Shown: positions 6,917 to 13,699 of the stretch, one piece after another | How positions within the stretch are numbered: position 1 is the stretch's first letter | How the letters are laid out: each line of letters starts with the position of its first letter | Assembly (NCBI GenBank): GCA_964404205.1 | Contig: CAYOJD010000089.1 | Location: forward strand, 1-13,699 | Direction: 5' to 3' | DNA length: 13,699 bases | Source of the DNA: CAZWBR01 sp964404205 | GTDB taxonomy: Bacteria; Bacteroidota; Bacteroidia; Bacteroidales; Prolixibacteraceae | Position numbers and translations under genes: made by a program | Notes under the pieces: model-generated | What the model was told of the DNA's origin: nothing | Databases searched by the model: none | The model's input: the letters and a program-made list of their open reading frames with translations, nothing else

Positions 6917-7456
6917 ATGAAACAGTTTGGAATTACAACTTTGATGTCCATTTTTTTTGCGCTGCCGTTGTTTGGACAGCAAAGTGACACGTTGACTGTT
7001 TCCCGAAGCGTTAATTTCGAAAGTGAACCCCATGTGTCGTCCATAGATTTGAGTGTAGACAGAGATCTTACATTTCTGATCTCGCTGAAGAGTTTTTTCA
7101 TCGGGACATCGCTTCATGTTCCTTCTTTGCTTTCAGGCTCATCCGAAAGGTGGCCTAACAGTTACAGTGGATTTAGATCGTCAGATTTACAATTGATGAC
7201 AGCTTATTCAGGTCAGGCTTACACCACCCATAACGATTTGCTTGGCTATTACAGAAGTGGAAAGATGGATTGGGGGAATAAACTATCGCTTTATTCAACA
7301 ACTTATTCACCATCAAAATATTATATGCCATTCGATATGCCGGGTAACCGAAATCTGCAGTTTAATACGGGCACCTCATTTGAAGTTGGTTATAAATTTT
7401 CCGACAAATTTAGCATCAGGGCAGGCGTGACAGTCAGACGATTTGATACCTGGTGA
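6917..7456 (+). CDS. Small exported protein, possibly beta-strand rich
   Basis: A 179-residue protein of no family I recognise. The ATG at 6917 gives a proper signal peptide: Lys2, a hydrophobic stretch at about 6-19, and cleavage after LFG before QQSD (about 20/21). A GTG at 6905 would add four residues and is less likely. The mature part is rich in Ser, Thr, Tyr and Phe. It ends in alternating hydrophobic stretches (about 150-176, SFEVGYKFSDKFSIRAGVTVRR) that look like a beta-hairpin of an outer-membrane or beta-sandwich protein, with a C-terminal Trp. It is too short for a typical full barrel, so it may be a small periplasmic or surface protein or a shortened relative of one. A TA-N3-TTTG element at 6877-6885 resembles the phylum's -7 box but has one extra base and no good -33 partner. 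The next gene starts 42 bp later; co-transcription is possible. Confidence 0.72.
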   Translation: MKQFGITTLMSIFFALPLFGQQSDTLTVSRSVNFESEPHVSSIDLSVDRDLTFLISLKSFFIGTSLHVPSLLSGSSERWPNSYSGFRSSDLQLMTAYSGQAYTTHNDLLGYYRSGKMDWGNKLSLYSTTYSPSKYYMPFDMPGNRNLQFNTGTSFEVGYKFSDKFSIRAGVTVRRFDTW

Positions 7457-7498
7457 ATCTCAAACACGTATAATTAAAATATTTAAACCAAAGGGTAA

Positions 7499-9694
7499 GT
7501 GGAGAAAAGCAGCAACGATATTATCATCGAATCATTTAATCGGTTAATGGTTGACTTTGAGTCGGTCATACCAGATAAGGATCATGTTTTCATTCGCGAT
7601 GCGATGGATTTTGCCTTGAATTGTATTGGAGATTCGAGGTGGGAAAATAATGAATACATTTTGCTGCATTCCCTTTCGGTAGCCCGTATTGCGGTGAAGG
7701 AACTTGGCCTTTCATCCGATTCGCTGGTGGCTTCGCTGTTACACAATGTTTACAGCAAGAGTGAGCATCCGTTTGTTTTCGACGAAGTGAAGTCGAAGTT
7801 CAGTATTGGGGTGGCTGAGATATTGGAGGGTATAATCAAAATTAATTCGCTGAATACAGACAACTTGGTTCTGCAAAGCGAAAATTTCAGGCGGTTGATG
7901 CTTGCCCTCTCGGGCGATGTTAGGGTGATCCTGATTAAGATTGCCGATCAACTGCAGGACATGCGTCATCTCGATACCCTTCCTGCAGAACTGCAACGGC
8001 GCTATTCAGTCGATACCTGGCATTTGTATGCCCCTTTGGCCCACCGGTTGGGCCTTTACAAGATCAATTCCGAACTTCTCGATTTGGCATTGAAATATCT
8101 TCACCCCGAAGAGTATAACCATATTGTCGAACGGTTGAAAGAGACCGATCATGAAAGGGCAAATTTTGTTTCGGCATTTGTAAAACCGATACAGGAGAAG
8201 TTGAAGAGCAGGGGTTTCGATTTCGAGATGAAAGCACGGACCAAATCGATTTATTCGATCTGGAACAAAATGAAAAAGCAAAAAGTCGATTTTCACGAGG
8301 TGTACGATTTATTTGCCATCCGTGTGATTCTCAACTCTAAACCAGAGAACGAAAAATCGGAATGCTGGCAGGCCTTTTCGGTGGTAACGGAAGAATATGT
8401 TTCTAATCCCGAAAGGCTACGCGACTGGATAACCTTCCCAAAATCGAACGGCTACGAGTCGCTTCACACCACGGTACTTGGTCCGGGCAAGCGATGGGTT
8501 GAGGTACAGATACGTACACGGCGGATGGACGATGTGGCCGAGAACGGATTGGCTGCCCATTGGCGCTATAAGGGAGGCAAAGGGGGTGGAAAAGAATTGG
8601 ACGAATGGTTAAAGAATATTCGTGAAATACTTGAGAACCCTCAACTTAATCCGGTTGATTTTATCGACGATTTTAAAGTAAATGTTTACGAAGACGAAAT
8701 ATTTGTTTTTACCCCCAAGGGCGATTTGGTCAAATTGCGCGCAGGAGCCACCTTGCTCGATTTTGCCTACGAAATACACTCTAAGATTGGCGATCGATGT
8801 GTTGGCGGTAAAGTCAACGGGCGATTGGTAACGCTGAAATATCAGCTAAAAAACGGAGATCAGATTGCTGTCGAAACATCGAACAATCAGAAACCCAAGC
8901 TCGACTGGCTCGATTTTGTTGTTACTTCAAAAGCCAAAAGCCGCATTAAAGCCAGTCTGAACGAAGAGCAAAAGCGTGAGGCCGAAAACGGGAAAGAGAT
9001 ACTCAGACGTAAGTTCAAAAACTGGAAAATCGATTTTAACGATCAGGTCATTCGCGATCTGTTGAAACATTACAAACTGAAACTGGCAGCCGATCTCTAT
9101 TACAATGTTTCAGTCGGAAAGATAGATCCACTCGAAATCAAAGAGATAATTGCCGGTCAAACAAAAGAGTCGCAGCAGGATAAGCTTTCGGAGATTTTTT
9201 CGCCAACTGAAGTCAAAGAACTCTCGTTCGATGCCGGAGATGATTATCTGGTGATTGACAATAACCTGAAAAATGTAATCTACAAGCTGGCTGTTTGTTG
9301 CAATCCGATTTTTGGAGACGAGATATTTGGTTTTGTAACCATCAAGGAGGGAATAAAGATTCACCGGTTGAATTGTCCCAATGCGAAACAGATGATTGAG
9401 CGATATCCTTACCGACTGATAAAAGCCAAGTGGCGCGACACGGGAAAACGTTCGTCGTTTCAGGCAACTGTCCATGTTTCAGGTTCCGACAGGATGGGTA
9501 TCGTAAATGATATCTCTCATATTATTTCGAAAGAAGTTGGTGTACAAATGCGTTCAATATCAATTAATAGTGAGAATAAGTCGTTCGACGGGACTTTGAG
9601 GGTTTTTGTAAACGATTTGGAACATCTCGATTATCTGATTCAGAAGCTTAAGAACATTAAAGGTGTTGATACGGTCAGCCGGGCTGATTCATGA
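7499..9694 (+). CDS. relA: Long RelA/SpoT homologue, (p)ppGpp synthetase
   Basis: A 731-residue stringent-response enzyme that transfers pyrophosphate from ATP to GDP/GTP in the cytoplasm. Domain order is normal: HD region (about 28-180), synthetase (about 230-360), TGS (about 395-460), a helical stretch, a Cys-containing region (C600, C601, C626) and ACT (about 655-730). Synthetase residues look intact: R247-T-K249-S, EVYDLFAIRVI (267-277), NGYESLH (317-323), EVQIRT (335-340) and AAHWRYK (352-358). The hydrolase half looks dead: the usual HDVVEDT reads HNVYSKS (82-88), so the metal-binding Asp and the Glu-Asp pair are gone, and ADRLHNMR reads ADQLQDMR (149-156). It should therefore make but not degrade the alarmone, so a separate hydrolase is expected elsewhere. 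The start is GTG at 7499, just after an in-frame stop; Met17 would cut into the conserved N-terminal helix. The TPR gene follows by 17 bp. Confidence 0.95.
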   Translation: MEKSSNDIIIESFNRLMVDFESVIPDKDHVFIRDAMDFALNCIGDSRWENNEYILLHSLSVARIAVKELGLSSDSLVASLLHNVYSKSEHPFVFDEVKSKFSIGVAEILEGIIKINSLNTDNLVLQSENFRRLMLALSGDVRVILIKIADQLQDMRHLDTLPAELQRRYSVDTWHLYAPLAHRLGLYKINSELLDLALKYLHPEEYNHIVERLKETDHERANFVSAFVKPIQEKLKSRGFDFEMKARTKSIYSIWNKMKKQKVDFHEVYDLFAIRVILNSKPENEKSECWQAFSVVTEEYVSNPERLRDWITFPKSNGYESLHTTVLGPGKRWVEVQIRTRRMDDVAENGLAAHWRYKGGKGGGKELDEWLKNIREILENPQLNPVDFIDDFKVNVYEDEIFVFTPKGDLVKLRAGATLLDFAYEIHSKIGDRCVGGKVNGRLVTLKYQLKNGDQIAVETSNNQKPKLDWLDFVVTSKAKSRIKASLNEEQKREAENGKEILRRKFKNWKIDFNDQVIRDLLKHYKLKLAADLYYNVSVGKIDPLEIKEIIAGQTKESQQDKLSEIFSPTEVKELSFDAGDDYLVIDNNLKNVIYKLAVCCNPIFGDEIFGFVTIKEGIKIHRLNCPNAKQMIERYPYRLIKAKWRDTGKRSSFQATVHVSGSDRMGIVNDISHIISKEVGVQMRSISINSENKSFDGTLRVFVNDLEHLDYLIQKLKNIKGVDTVSRADS

Positions 9695-9711
9695 AATTCA
9701 AATGGAACTGA

Positions 9712-9993
9712 ATGAAAAGGAGTGAGGATATATTATCAGATGCCAAAATTGCTTTTGCCGAAGGTAACGTTGAGGAGGCACTTCGGCTCGTCGATGATTT
9801 AACCGGCATTGAAGATTTTGACCTCTGGTTCTTTAGGGGCGAAATATATTTTAAACTGCAGCGTTGGGGCAATGCGCTAAACTGTTTTCGGCGGGCTGGT
9901 GTAATTGCTCCGGAAAATGTTCAGGTAAATACATATGTTGAAATGATCAACAATATTCTCTCCTTTTATCACACCGACCAATTTAATCCCTGA
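9712..9993 (+). CDS. Small cytoplasmic TPR-repeat protein
   Basis: A 93-residue protein made of two tetratricopeptide-like helix pairs, at about 4-33 (AKIAFAEGNVEEALRLVDDL, with the A-G-A pattern) and 37-70 (GEIYFKLQRWGNALNCFRRA), then a capping helix. There is no signal peptide, so it is cytoplasmic and probably a protein-protein adaptor. It starts 17 bp after the relA-like stop codon without a terminator, so the two are probably co-transcribed. A link to alarmone synthesis is only suggested by this neighbourhood. I see no terminator after it. Confidence 0.82.
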   Translation: MKRSEDILSDAKIAFAEGNVEEALRLVDDLTGIEDFDLWFFRGEIYFKLQRWGNALNCFRRAGVIAPENVQVNTYVEMINNILSFYHTDQFNP

Positions 9994-10075
9994 CAAGGTA
10001 TTTTGATGCAGTTTATTCCATTTTTTGTGTTTCATGTATTTGATATCGTGGTTGTTAAAAAGTTTGTCAATATTG

Positions 10076-10105
10076 TTTGATTTTAATTTTGATTTACTAC
10101 TTTTG
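10076..10105 (+). promoter_or_regulatory. Bacteroidota-type promoter of the exported TPR gene
   Basis: TTTG at 10076-10079 and TACTTTTG at 10098-10105 are separated by 18 bp, fitting the TTTG-N17-20-TAnnTTTG promoter of the main sigma factor in this phylum. The predicted start near 10112 leaves a leader of about 48 nt. Confidence 0.65.
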
Positions 10106-10159
10106 AGAAAAAGAGACCTAAAGATTGATTTTAATTACCAATTCTAAAATTTTTGAAGG

Positions 10160-10810
10160 ATGAGAAAAGTTTTTTTACTTGTTGTTTTATGTATGAGCAT
10201 CATTTCAGTTTTTGCGCAGGAATCTGTCGAGCTGAAGAATGCCGGCAACGAAGCTTTGCGTACCAAAGATTATGCAAAAGCACTCGAAAGTTTCGAAAAA
10301 GCCATTACTGTTTGGGGTGATCAGCCAACCGACTTTGCCATGATTTACAATGCAGGAGTTTGTGCTTATCAGCTAAAAAGTTTCGATAAGGCCATTACCT
10401 TTTTCGATCAGGCAATTGCCGGTGGTTACAAGGCTGAAACAGCTTATCAATATAAAGCATTTACCTACAAGGCACAGAATAATACCGAAGCTTATCTCAG
10501 TACGCTTAACGAAGGGATTGCCAAAGTGGCTGACAACACCAAACTGAAAGATGCTTTGGCAAAATATTATGTAACTGAAGGTACCAAGCAGTACAACGAA
10601 GCAGCTACGATTCTAAAAGCAGCTGCCGACAAAGTAACAGCCGGAAAGTTTAAAACTACCGATGATGCCTACAAAGCTGAAACGGCAAAAGCCAAGAAAG
10701 AATTTGGTTCGGCTATCGAGCTTGTGAATAAAGCACTCGAGATCAATGCAGCAGACGAAACGGCCAAAAAAATCAAAGCCGCTTGCGAACAGAGTATGAA
10801 AGCGCTCTAA
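10160..10810 (+). CDS. Exported TPR-repeat protein
   Basis: A 216-residue protein with a signal peptide (Arg2-Lys3, hydrophobic 4-18, cleavage after VFA at 19, before QESVE). The mature part is almost entirely helical TPR repeats: about 22-55 (AGNEALRTKDYAKALESFEKA), 60-90 (YNAGVCAYQLKSFDKAITFF), 94-125, and a more irregular Ala/Lys-rich helical part at 135-216 with a final repeat at about 183-205. It should lie in the periplasm as a scaffold or adaptor. The partner is unknown. It has its own promoter and strong terminator, so it is a single-gene transcript. The C-terminal part is low-complexity (Ala, Lys, Glu, Thr) but still shows TPR spacing. Similar exported TPR proteins are very common in Bacteroidota and mostly uncharacterised. 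Confidence 0.93.
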   Translation: MRKVFLLVVLCMSIISVFAQESVELKNAGNEALRTKDYAKALESFEKAITVWGDQPTDFAMIYNAGVCAYQLKSFDKAITFFDQAIAGGYKAETAYQYKAFTYKAQNNTEAYLSTLNEGIAKVADNTKLKDALAKYYVTEGTKQYNEAATILKAAADKVTAGKFKTTDDAYKAETAKAKKEFGSAIELVNKALEINAADETAKKIKAACEQSMKAL

Positions 10811-10830
10811 TTGCTTATTTCGCAATAGAA

Positions 10831-10863
10831 AAGCCTCTCGGTACTGCCGGGAGGCTTTTTTTT
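10831..10863 (+). terminator. Rho-independent terminator after the exported TPR gene
   Basis: AAGCCTC (10831-10837) pairs with GAGGCTT (10851-10857). The stem continues through a T-G wobble and CGG/CCG to a five-base loop, and eight T residues run from 10856 to 10863. Confidence 0.93.
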
Positions 10864-10975
10864 AGCAGTTTGTCGTAGCTCAAAAAAGAATTATTTATTA
10901 ATTCAAGTCCGATGGGCTGACCAAATGAAAATTAGTTTAATTTTAGAGAAACATTTATTAACTAACTGAACAGCA

Positions 10976-12277
10976 ATGAATATTCGAAGAGTTGTATTTG
11001 CAGGTATTTTACTTGTATTTTCGTTATCGACAGTGGCACAGTCAGATTATGTGCCTGCTCCTGAAAATCTTGCGGCACGTTCGTGGTTCCAGGATGCTAA
11101 ATTTGGACTGTTTATTCACTGGGGCGTCTATTCTGTTTTGGGAGATGGCGAGTGGGTGATGAACGAACAACGAATTGACAGAAAAACCTACGAGAAATTA
11201 CCCGCTTTCTTCAATCCGGTCGATTTTAATGCGGCAGAGTGGGTGAAAGTGGTTAAGGATGCCGGGATGCAGTACATCACGATTACAAGCAAGCATCACG
11301 ATGGTTTTTGCATGTGGGATACGAAACTGACTGATTGGAATATTGTTAAACGCACACCTTACGGAAAAGATGTGTTAAAACAGTTGGCAGACGAATGCCA
11401 CAAACAAGGCATCAAATTGTTCTTTTACCATTCACATCTCGACTGGTATCAGGATAATTATTATCCGCTTGGAGGAACAGGTCAAACTGCGGGCCGGTCA
11501 GCCGGTGGAAACTGGTACAGCTATCTCGACTATATGGATGCTCAATTGAGCGAGCTCCTTACCAATTATGGCGATATCGCCGGCATTTGGTTCGATGGAT
11601 GGTGGGATAAAAAAGATGCAGACTGGCGTCTCGACAAAACCTACAGTTTGATTCATAAGTTACAGCCGGCTGCACTTGTGGGAAACAATCATCATCAGGC
11701 CCCTAAGCCGGGTGAAGACTTCCAAATGTTTGAAAAAGATCTTCCCGGGCATAATACAACTGGCTTTAGCGGCGAATCGAAAGTTGGTGAAATTCCACTC
11801 GAAACCTGCGAAACAATGAATGGGGCCTGGGGCTTTAACCTTCGTGACCAAAATTATAAGAGTACTAAAAAGTTGGTTCAATATTTAGTCAAATCGGCCG
11901 GATACAATGCCAATTTCTTATTGAATGTTGGCCCAATGCCTAACGGGAAGATTCAGCCTGAGTTTGTGAAAACACTTGGCGAAATGGGGGAATGGATGAA
12001 AAAATATGGTGAGACAATTTATGGTACCCGCGGTGGACCGGTAACACCAAAAAGCTGGGGCGTTACAACTGCCAAAGGAAATCTGGTATATGTTCATTTA
12101 CTGAATCCCGAATCAGAAACACTCCTGTTACCCGAATTTGGTAAAAAGGTGAAAAAGGCTTATTTGTTTGACGACAATTCGAAAGTTGACTTTAAGCAGG
12201 ATGGATTTGGAACTGTTATTAAAGTTCCATCAGCCAGGCTTCACGAAATTGATACAATTGTTGTGATAGAGATCTAA
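10976..12277 (+). CDS. Exported alpha-L-fucosidase, family GH29
   Basis: A 433-residue retaining glycosidase that releases terminal L-fucose from glycans, probably in the periplasm. The signal peptide covers about 1-21 (cleavage after TVA, before QSDY); there is no lipobox cysteine. The (beta/alpha)8 domain shows the GH29 landmarks: FGLFIHWG (43-50), SKHHDGF (105-111), GIWFDGWW (203-210) with D207 as the probable nucleophile, ETMNGAWGF (279-287) and FLLNVGPMPNG (314-324). The acid/base residue cannot be assigned safely from sequence alone; E276 or E279 are near the usual place. A short beta-sandwich tail occupies about 355-433. The length is ordinary for a GH29 without extra binding modules. 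There is no SusC/SusD pair or other glycosidase in the window, so this is a lone enzyme rather than part of a visible polysaccharide locus. A TAATTTTA element lies upstream near 10939 but is not a convincing promoter. Confidence 0.95.
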   Translation: MNIRRVVFAGILLVFSLSTVAQSDYVPAPENLAARSWFQDAKFGLFIHWGVYSVLGDGEWVMNEQRIDRKTYEKLPAFFNPVDFNAAEWVKVVKDAGMQYITITSKHHDGFCMWDTKLTDWNIVKRTPYGKDVLKQLADECHKQGIKLFFYHSHLDWYQDNYYPLGGTGQTAGRSAGGNWYSYLDYMDAQLSELLTNYGDIAGIWFDGWWDKKDADWRLDKTYSLIHKLQPAALVGNNHHQAPKPGEDFQMFEKDLPGHNTTGFSGESKVGEIPLETCETMNGAWGFNLRDQNYKSTKKLVQYLVKSAGYNANFLLNVGPMPNGKIQPEFVKTLGEMGEWMKKYGETIYGTRGGPVTPKSWGVTTAKGNLVYVHLLNPESETLLLPEFGKKVKKAYLFDDNSKVDFKQDGFGTVIKVPSARLHEIDTIVVIEI

Positions 12278-12301
12278 TTCATTTGTTGAATTTATTTACC
12301 C

Positions 12302-12339
12302 ATAAAAAAGGCTGTTTCACACGAAACAGCCTTTTTTAT
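12302..12339. terminator. Bidirectional terminator between convergent genes
   Basis: A 15-bp perfect stem, AAAAAAGGCTGTTTC (12304-12318) against GAAACAGCCTTTTTT (12323-12337), encloses the loop ACAC. The A run on one side and T run on the other let it stop both the fucosidase transcript (plus) and the thioredoxin-fold transcript (minus). Confidence 0.95.
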
Positions 12340-12355
12340 ATTTGGGATAGCACGA

Positions 12356-12817
12356 TTATTTTTTCAACAAAACATCGCCAATCATCTTTTCAAACATCTG
12401 TTTGGTTTCTTCAGCCGAATGGGCAACACCGCTGCTCATTGTAGGTTTGCCGCTTTGAGGGACCCACAGAAAGGCCGGGATCCCACGAATCCCGAATGCT
12501 CTTGCAAGTTCTTTCTCCTGATCGGTATTGATTTTATACACCACAATTTTCCCTTTGTATTTTTGCGCCAACTCTTCCAAAATAGGCGATGCCTGACGAC
12601 ACGGACCGCACCAATCGGCATAAAAATCGATAACACAGGGCAACGACCCCAAATATTTCCACTCATTTGGATTTTTTTCGTAATCCATTACTTTTTTCAG
12701 AAACTCATCTTTGGTCAGTTTCACAACGGCACCATCTTCGCCATTGCCGGCCAAAAGTGTGTTTGAATAGATGGTTCCTGTCAATAACAGTAAAAAGACT
12801 AAAACTAATTTTTTCAT
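12356..12817 (-). CDS. Exported thioredoxin-fold protein
   Basis: A 153-residue protein with the thioredoxin active site WCGPC (69-73) within DFYADWCGPCRQ, and the cis-proline loop GIP (P114). A signal peptide precedes it (Lys2-Lys3, hydrophobic 4-13, probable cleavage near LLAG at 21-24), so it acts outside the cytoplasm, probably as a thiol-disulfide reductase in the periplasm; CGPC is the typical reducing dipeptide. The electron donor is not in the window. The domain is full length (about 35-150). I chose the ATG at 12817 because it gives a proper signal peptide; an in-frame ATG at 12862 lies upstream of the likely transcription start. Its own promoter lies just upstream, and it shares the bidirectional terminator with the fucosidase. 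Periplasmic thioredoxins of this type are known in Bacteroidales; which subgroup this is cannot be settled here. Confidence 0.94.
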   Translation of the reverse strand: MKKLVLVFLLLLTGTIYSNTLLAGNGEDGAVVKLTKDEFLKKVMDYEKNPNEWKYLGSLPCVIDFYADWCGPCRQASPILEELAQKYKGKIVVYKINTDQEKELARAFGIRGIPAFLWVPQSGKPTMSSGVAHSAEETKQMFEKMIGDVLLKK

Positions 12818-12839
12818 TGCACTGCTGTTATGTTTTTGA

Positions 12840-12870
12840 CAAACATATCTAGATTTCTTCATATATCAAA
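12840..12870 (-). promoter_or_regulatory. Bacteroidota-type promoter of the thioredoxin-fold gene
   Basis: Read on the minus strand, TTTG (12870-12867) is followed after exactly 19 bp by TATGTTTG (12847-12840), a full match to TTTG-N19-TAnnTTTG. The predicted start near 12834 gives a short leader of about 16 nt and supports the ATG at 12817 over the one at 12862. Confidence 0.78.
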
Positions 12871-12938
12871 TAGTCACAATGCTTTTTGCGATTATTTCAC
12901 CTTAATAATGCCGCAGCGCAACTATTTGGGGTTCGATG

Positions 12939-12968
12939 TTTGGGAAACCAATTTAATCTATATTTTTG
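12939..12968 (+). promoter_or_regulatory. Bacteroidota-type promoter of the riboswitch transcript
   Basis: TTTG (12939-12942), 18 bp, then TATTTTTG (12961-12968) matches the TTTG/TAnnTTTG pattern. The predicted start falls at about 12974, exactly where the riboswitch fold begins. Confidence 0.72.
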
Positions 12969-12973
12969 TTGCA

Positions 12974-13145
12974 GCATTGGTTTCCCCGCAGGCTATCCAG
13001 TCAGGGGAATGAAAAGGGAACCAGGTGTAATTCCTGGACAGACCCGCTGCTGTGAGTTCCTGTAAAAGTTTTGGCAGATTATTATCACCACTGTATTGAA
13101 CGGGAAGGTGGCCAAAACCGGAACAAGTCAGAAGACCTGCCATGC
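12974..13145 (+). ncRNA. Cobalamin riboswitch
   Basis: The conserved core is unmistakable. GGGAACCAGGTG begins at 13016, the P5 stem CCAGG...CCTGG follows, then ACCCGC at 13042-13047 with TGTGAG near 13051-13056, and the B12-box AGTCAGAAGACCTGCC at 13126-13141. An outer P1 can form between GCATTGG (12974-12980, one bulged T) and CCATGC (13140-13145), P2 between TTCCCC and GGGGAA, and an 8-bp peripheral stem GTTTTGGC (13068-13075) with GCCAAAAC (13111-13118). It binds a cobalamin and normally switches off uptake or synthesis genes when the vitamin is plentiful. The nearest plus-strand gene is the BFD-like protein, 278 bp further on; larger target genes may lie outside the window. Confidence 0.95.
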
Positions 13146-13423
13146 CAGTTTGCTCCTGCTTTCGCGGAATAAAGCCAGGACACCGTTTTTCCATCAATCG
13201 TGATGCATTCCGCTTGGCTGGGTATACTTCCCAACCGATAATTTATCCCTTTTCAGGCCAGGAGAAAGCAAATGGCGCGGCCTTTGAAGGAATGAATTTA
13301 TTTACTGTTTTAGAAAAATCGATAAATCGCTTTGGTAGCCAATTCTCATTTCGCCAGGTTGCCAGAGCGGTTTTATTTTGCGAAACAGTATATTTACGTA
13401 AAAATGCAAGAAACGTCTCAACA
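13146..13423 (+). other. Leader region between the riboswitch and BFD-like gene
   Basis: I see no convincing gene here. The frame that ends in the BFD protein is open from inside the riboswitch, but its translation is irregular; an in-frame ATG at 13292 would give a 115-residue version. Three hairpins can form. TCCTG-CTTT pairs with AAAG-c-CAGGA (13154-13180), just behind the aptamer. GCGGAAT (13164-13170) pairs with ATTCCGC (13207-13213), an alternative that competes with the first. GGCTGGG pairs with CCCAACC (13216-13236). The competing pair could be the expression platform, but none is followed by a T run. The rest to 13423 looks featureless. Confidence 0.4.
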
Positions 13424-13639
13424 ATGGCTGTCGATAAGTTAATTTGTTTGTGTAACCATGTTACAGAGAAAGAAATTCTCTTTTATTTGAGAAAAGGTGC
13501 CGGAAGCCTTGCCGATATTCAGCATCTTACACATGCCGGTACCGGTTGCGGACGTTGTCGGGGCGAAATAAGCAAGATTATAGAGCGATTCAAAAAGAAA
13601 CAAGCAATTGATAACCAGCTAAAAATTAATTTTGAATAA
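13424..13639 (+). CDS. BFD-like [2Fe-2S] cluster protein
   Basis: A 71-residue protein of the bacterioferritin-associated ferredoxin-like (Fer2_BFD) fold. The four cluster ligands are in place: C8 and C10 in ICLCNHVT, and C42 and C45 in GTGCGRC, the C-x-C...C-x2-C spacing of this family. Two helices fill the space between (EKEILFYLRKGAG and SLADIQHLTHA). The basic tail after about 55 looks like an extension. Stand-alone BFD proteins pass electrons, for example to release iron from bacterioferritin; no bacterioferritin gene is visible here. The ATG at 13424 matches the family start; one at 13292 would add 44 atypical residues. It is the first recognisable gene after the cobalamin riboswitch, but whether the riboswitch controls it is uncertain. 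The remaining 60 bp to the window end contain no recognisable element. Confidence 0.86.
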   Translation: MAVDKLICLCNHVTEKEILFYLRKGAGSLADIQHLTHAGTGCGRCRGEISKIIERFKKKQAIDNQLKINFE

Positions 13640-13699
13640 CTTTTCTCATTTTTATTGTATATATAATCTGGTGATATTTTAATAATGAGGATGTTATTT

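Noticed and set aside
12818..12862. Upstream start giving 15 extra residues to the thioredoxin-fold protein
   Set aside because: The extra residues precede a perfect signal peptide and overlap the -7 promoter element at 12840-12847, so they are probably not transcribed.
13142..13423. Open frame running from the riboswitch into the BFD gene as a 165-residue protein
   Set aside because: Its start lies in the P1 helix of the riboswitch and its first 94 residues show no domain; the BFD family begins at the ATG at 13424.

Overview
The window looks like a chromosomal segment of a Bacteroidota bacterium, most likely in Bacteroidales/Marinilabiliales (inference). The signs are: genes without Shine-Dalgarno sites but with A/T-rich leaders; promoters of the TTTG-N18/19-TAnnTTTG type in front of the thioredoxin, TPR and riboswitch transcripts; an 814-residue duplicated FtsX/MacB-type permease typical of the phylum; and secreted GH29 and TPR proteins. 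I see no tRNA, rRNA, CRISPR array or insertion sequence.

Left part (1-6082), a probable sigma-54 regulon. A minus-strand NtrC-type response regulator (stop at 21, start at 1394) is divergent from a two-gene ABC transporter operon (ATPase 1750-2442, permease 2445-4889). After a 575-bp gap comes a gene for a small exported protein with five W-M-x2-N-x2-W repeats (5465-6013), closed by a strong terminator. The region before the ATPase and the region before the repeat protein share the same architecture: two tandem 16-bp palindromes close to TGTACG-N4-CGTACA, 21-22 bp apart centre to centre, then a -24/-12-like element (TTGGCA...TG) 53-64 bp further on. The simplest reading is that the adjacent regulator binds the palindromes and activates both the transporter and the repeat protein, which may therefore work together. 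The partner histidine kinase is not in the window and may lie to its left.

Middle part (6178-9993), all on the plus strand: a cytoplasmic CBM9-like domain protein, a small exported protein with a possible beta-strand C-terminus, a long RelA/SpoT-type (p)ppGpp synthetase whose hydrolase domain has lost its HD and ED residues, and a 93-residue TPR protein 17 bp behind it.

Right part (10098-13699): an exported TPR protein with its own promoter and terminator; an exported GH29 alpha-L-fucosidase converging on an exported thioredoxin-fold protein across a shared bidirectional terminator; and a cobalamin riboswitch with its own promoter, followed by about 280 bp without a convincing gene and then a 71-residue BFD-like [2Fe-2S] protein. 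What the riboswitch mainly controls may lie beyond the right edge.
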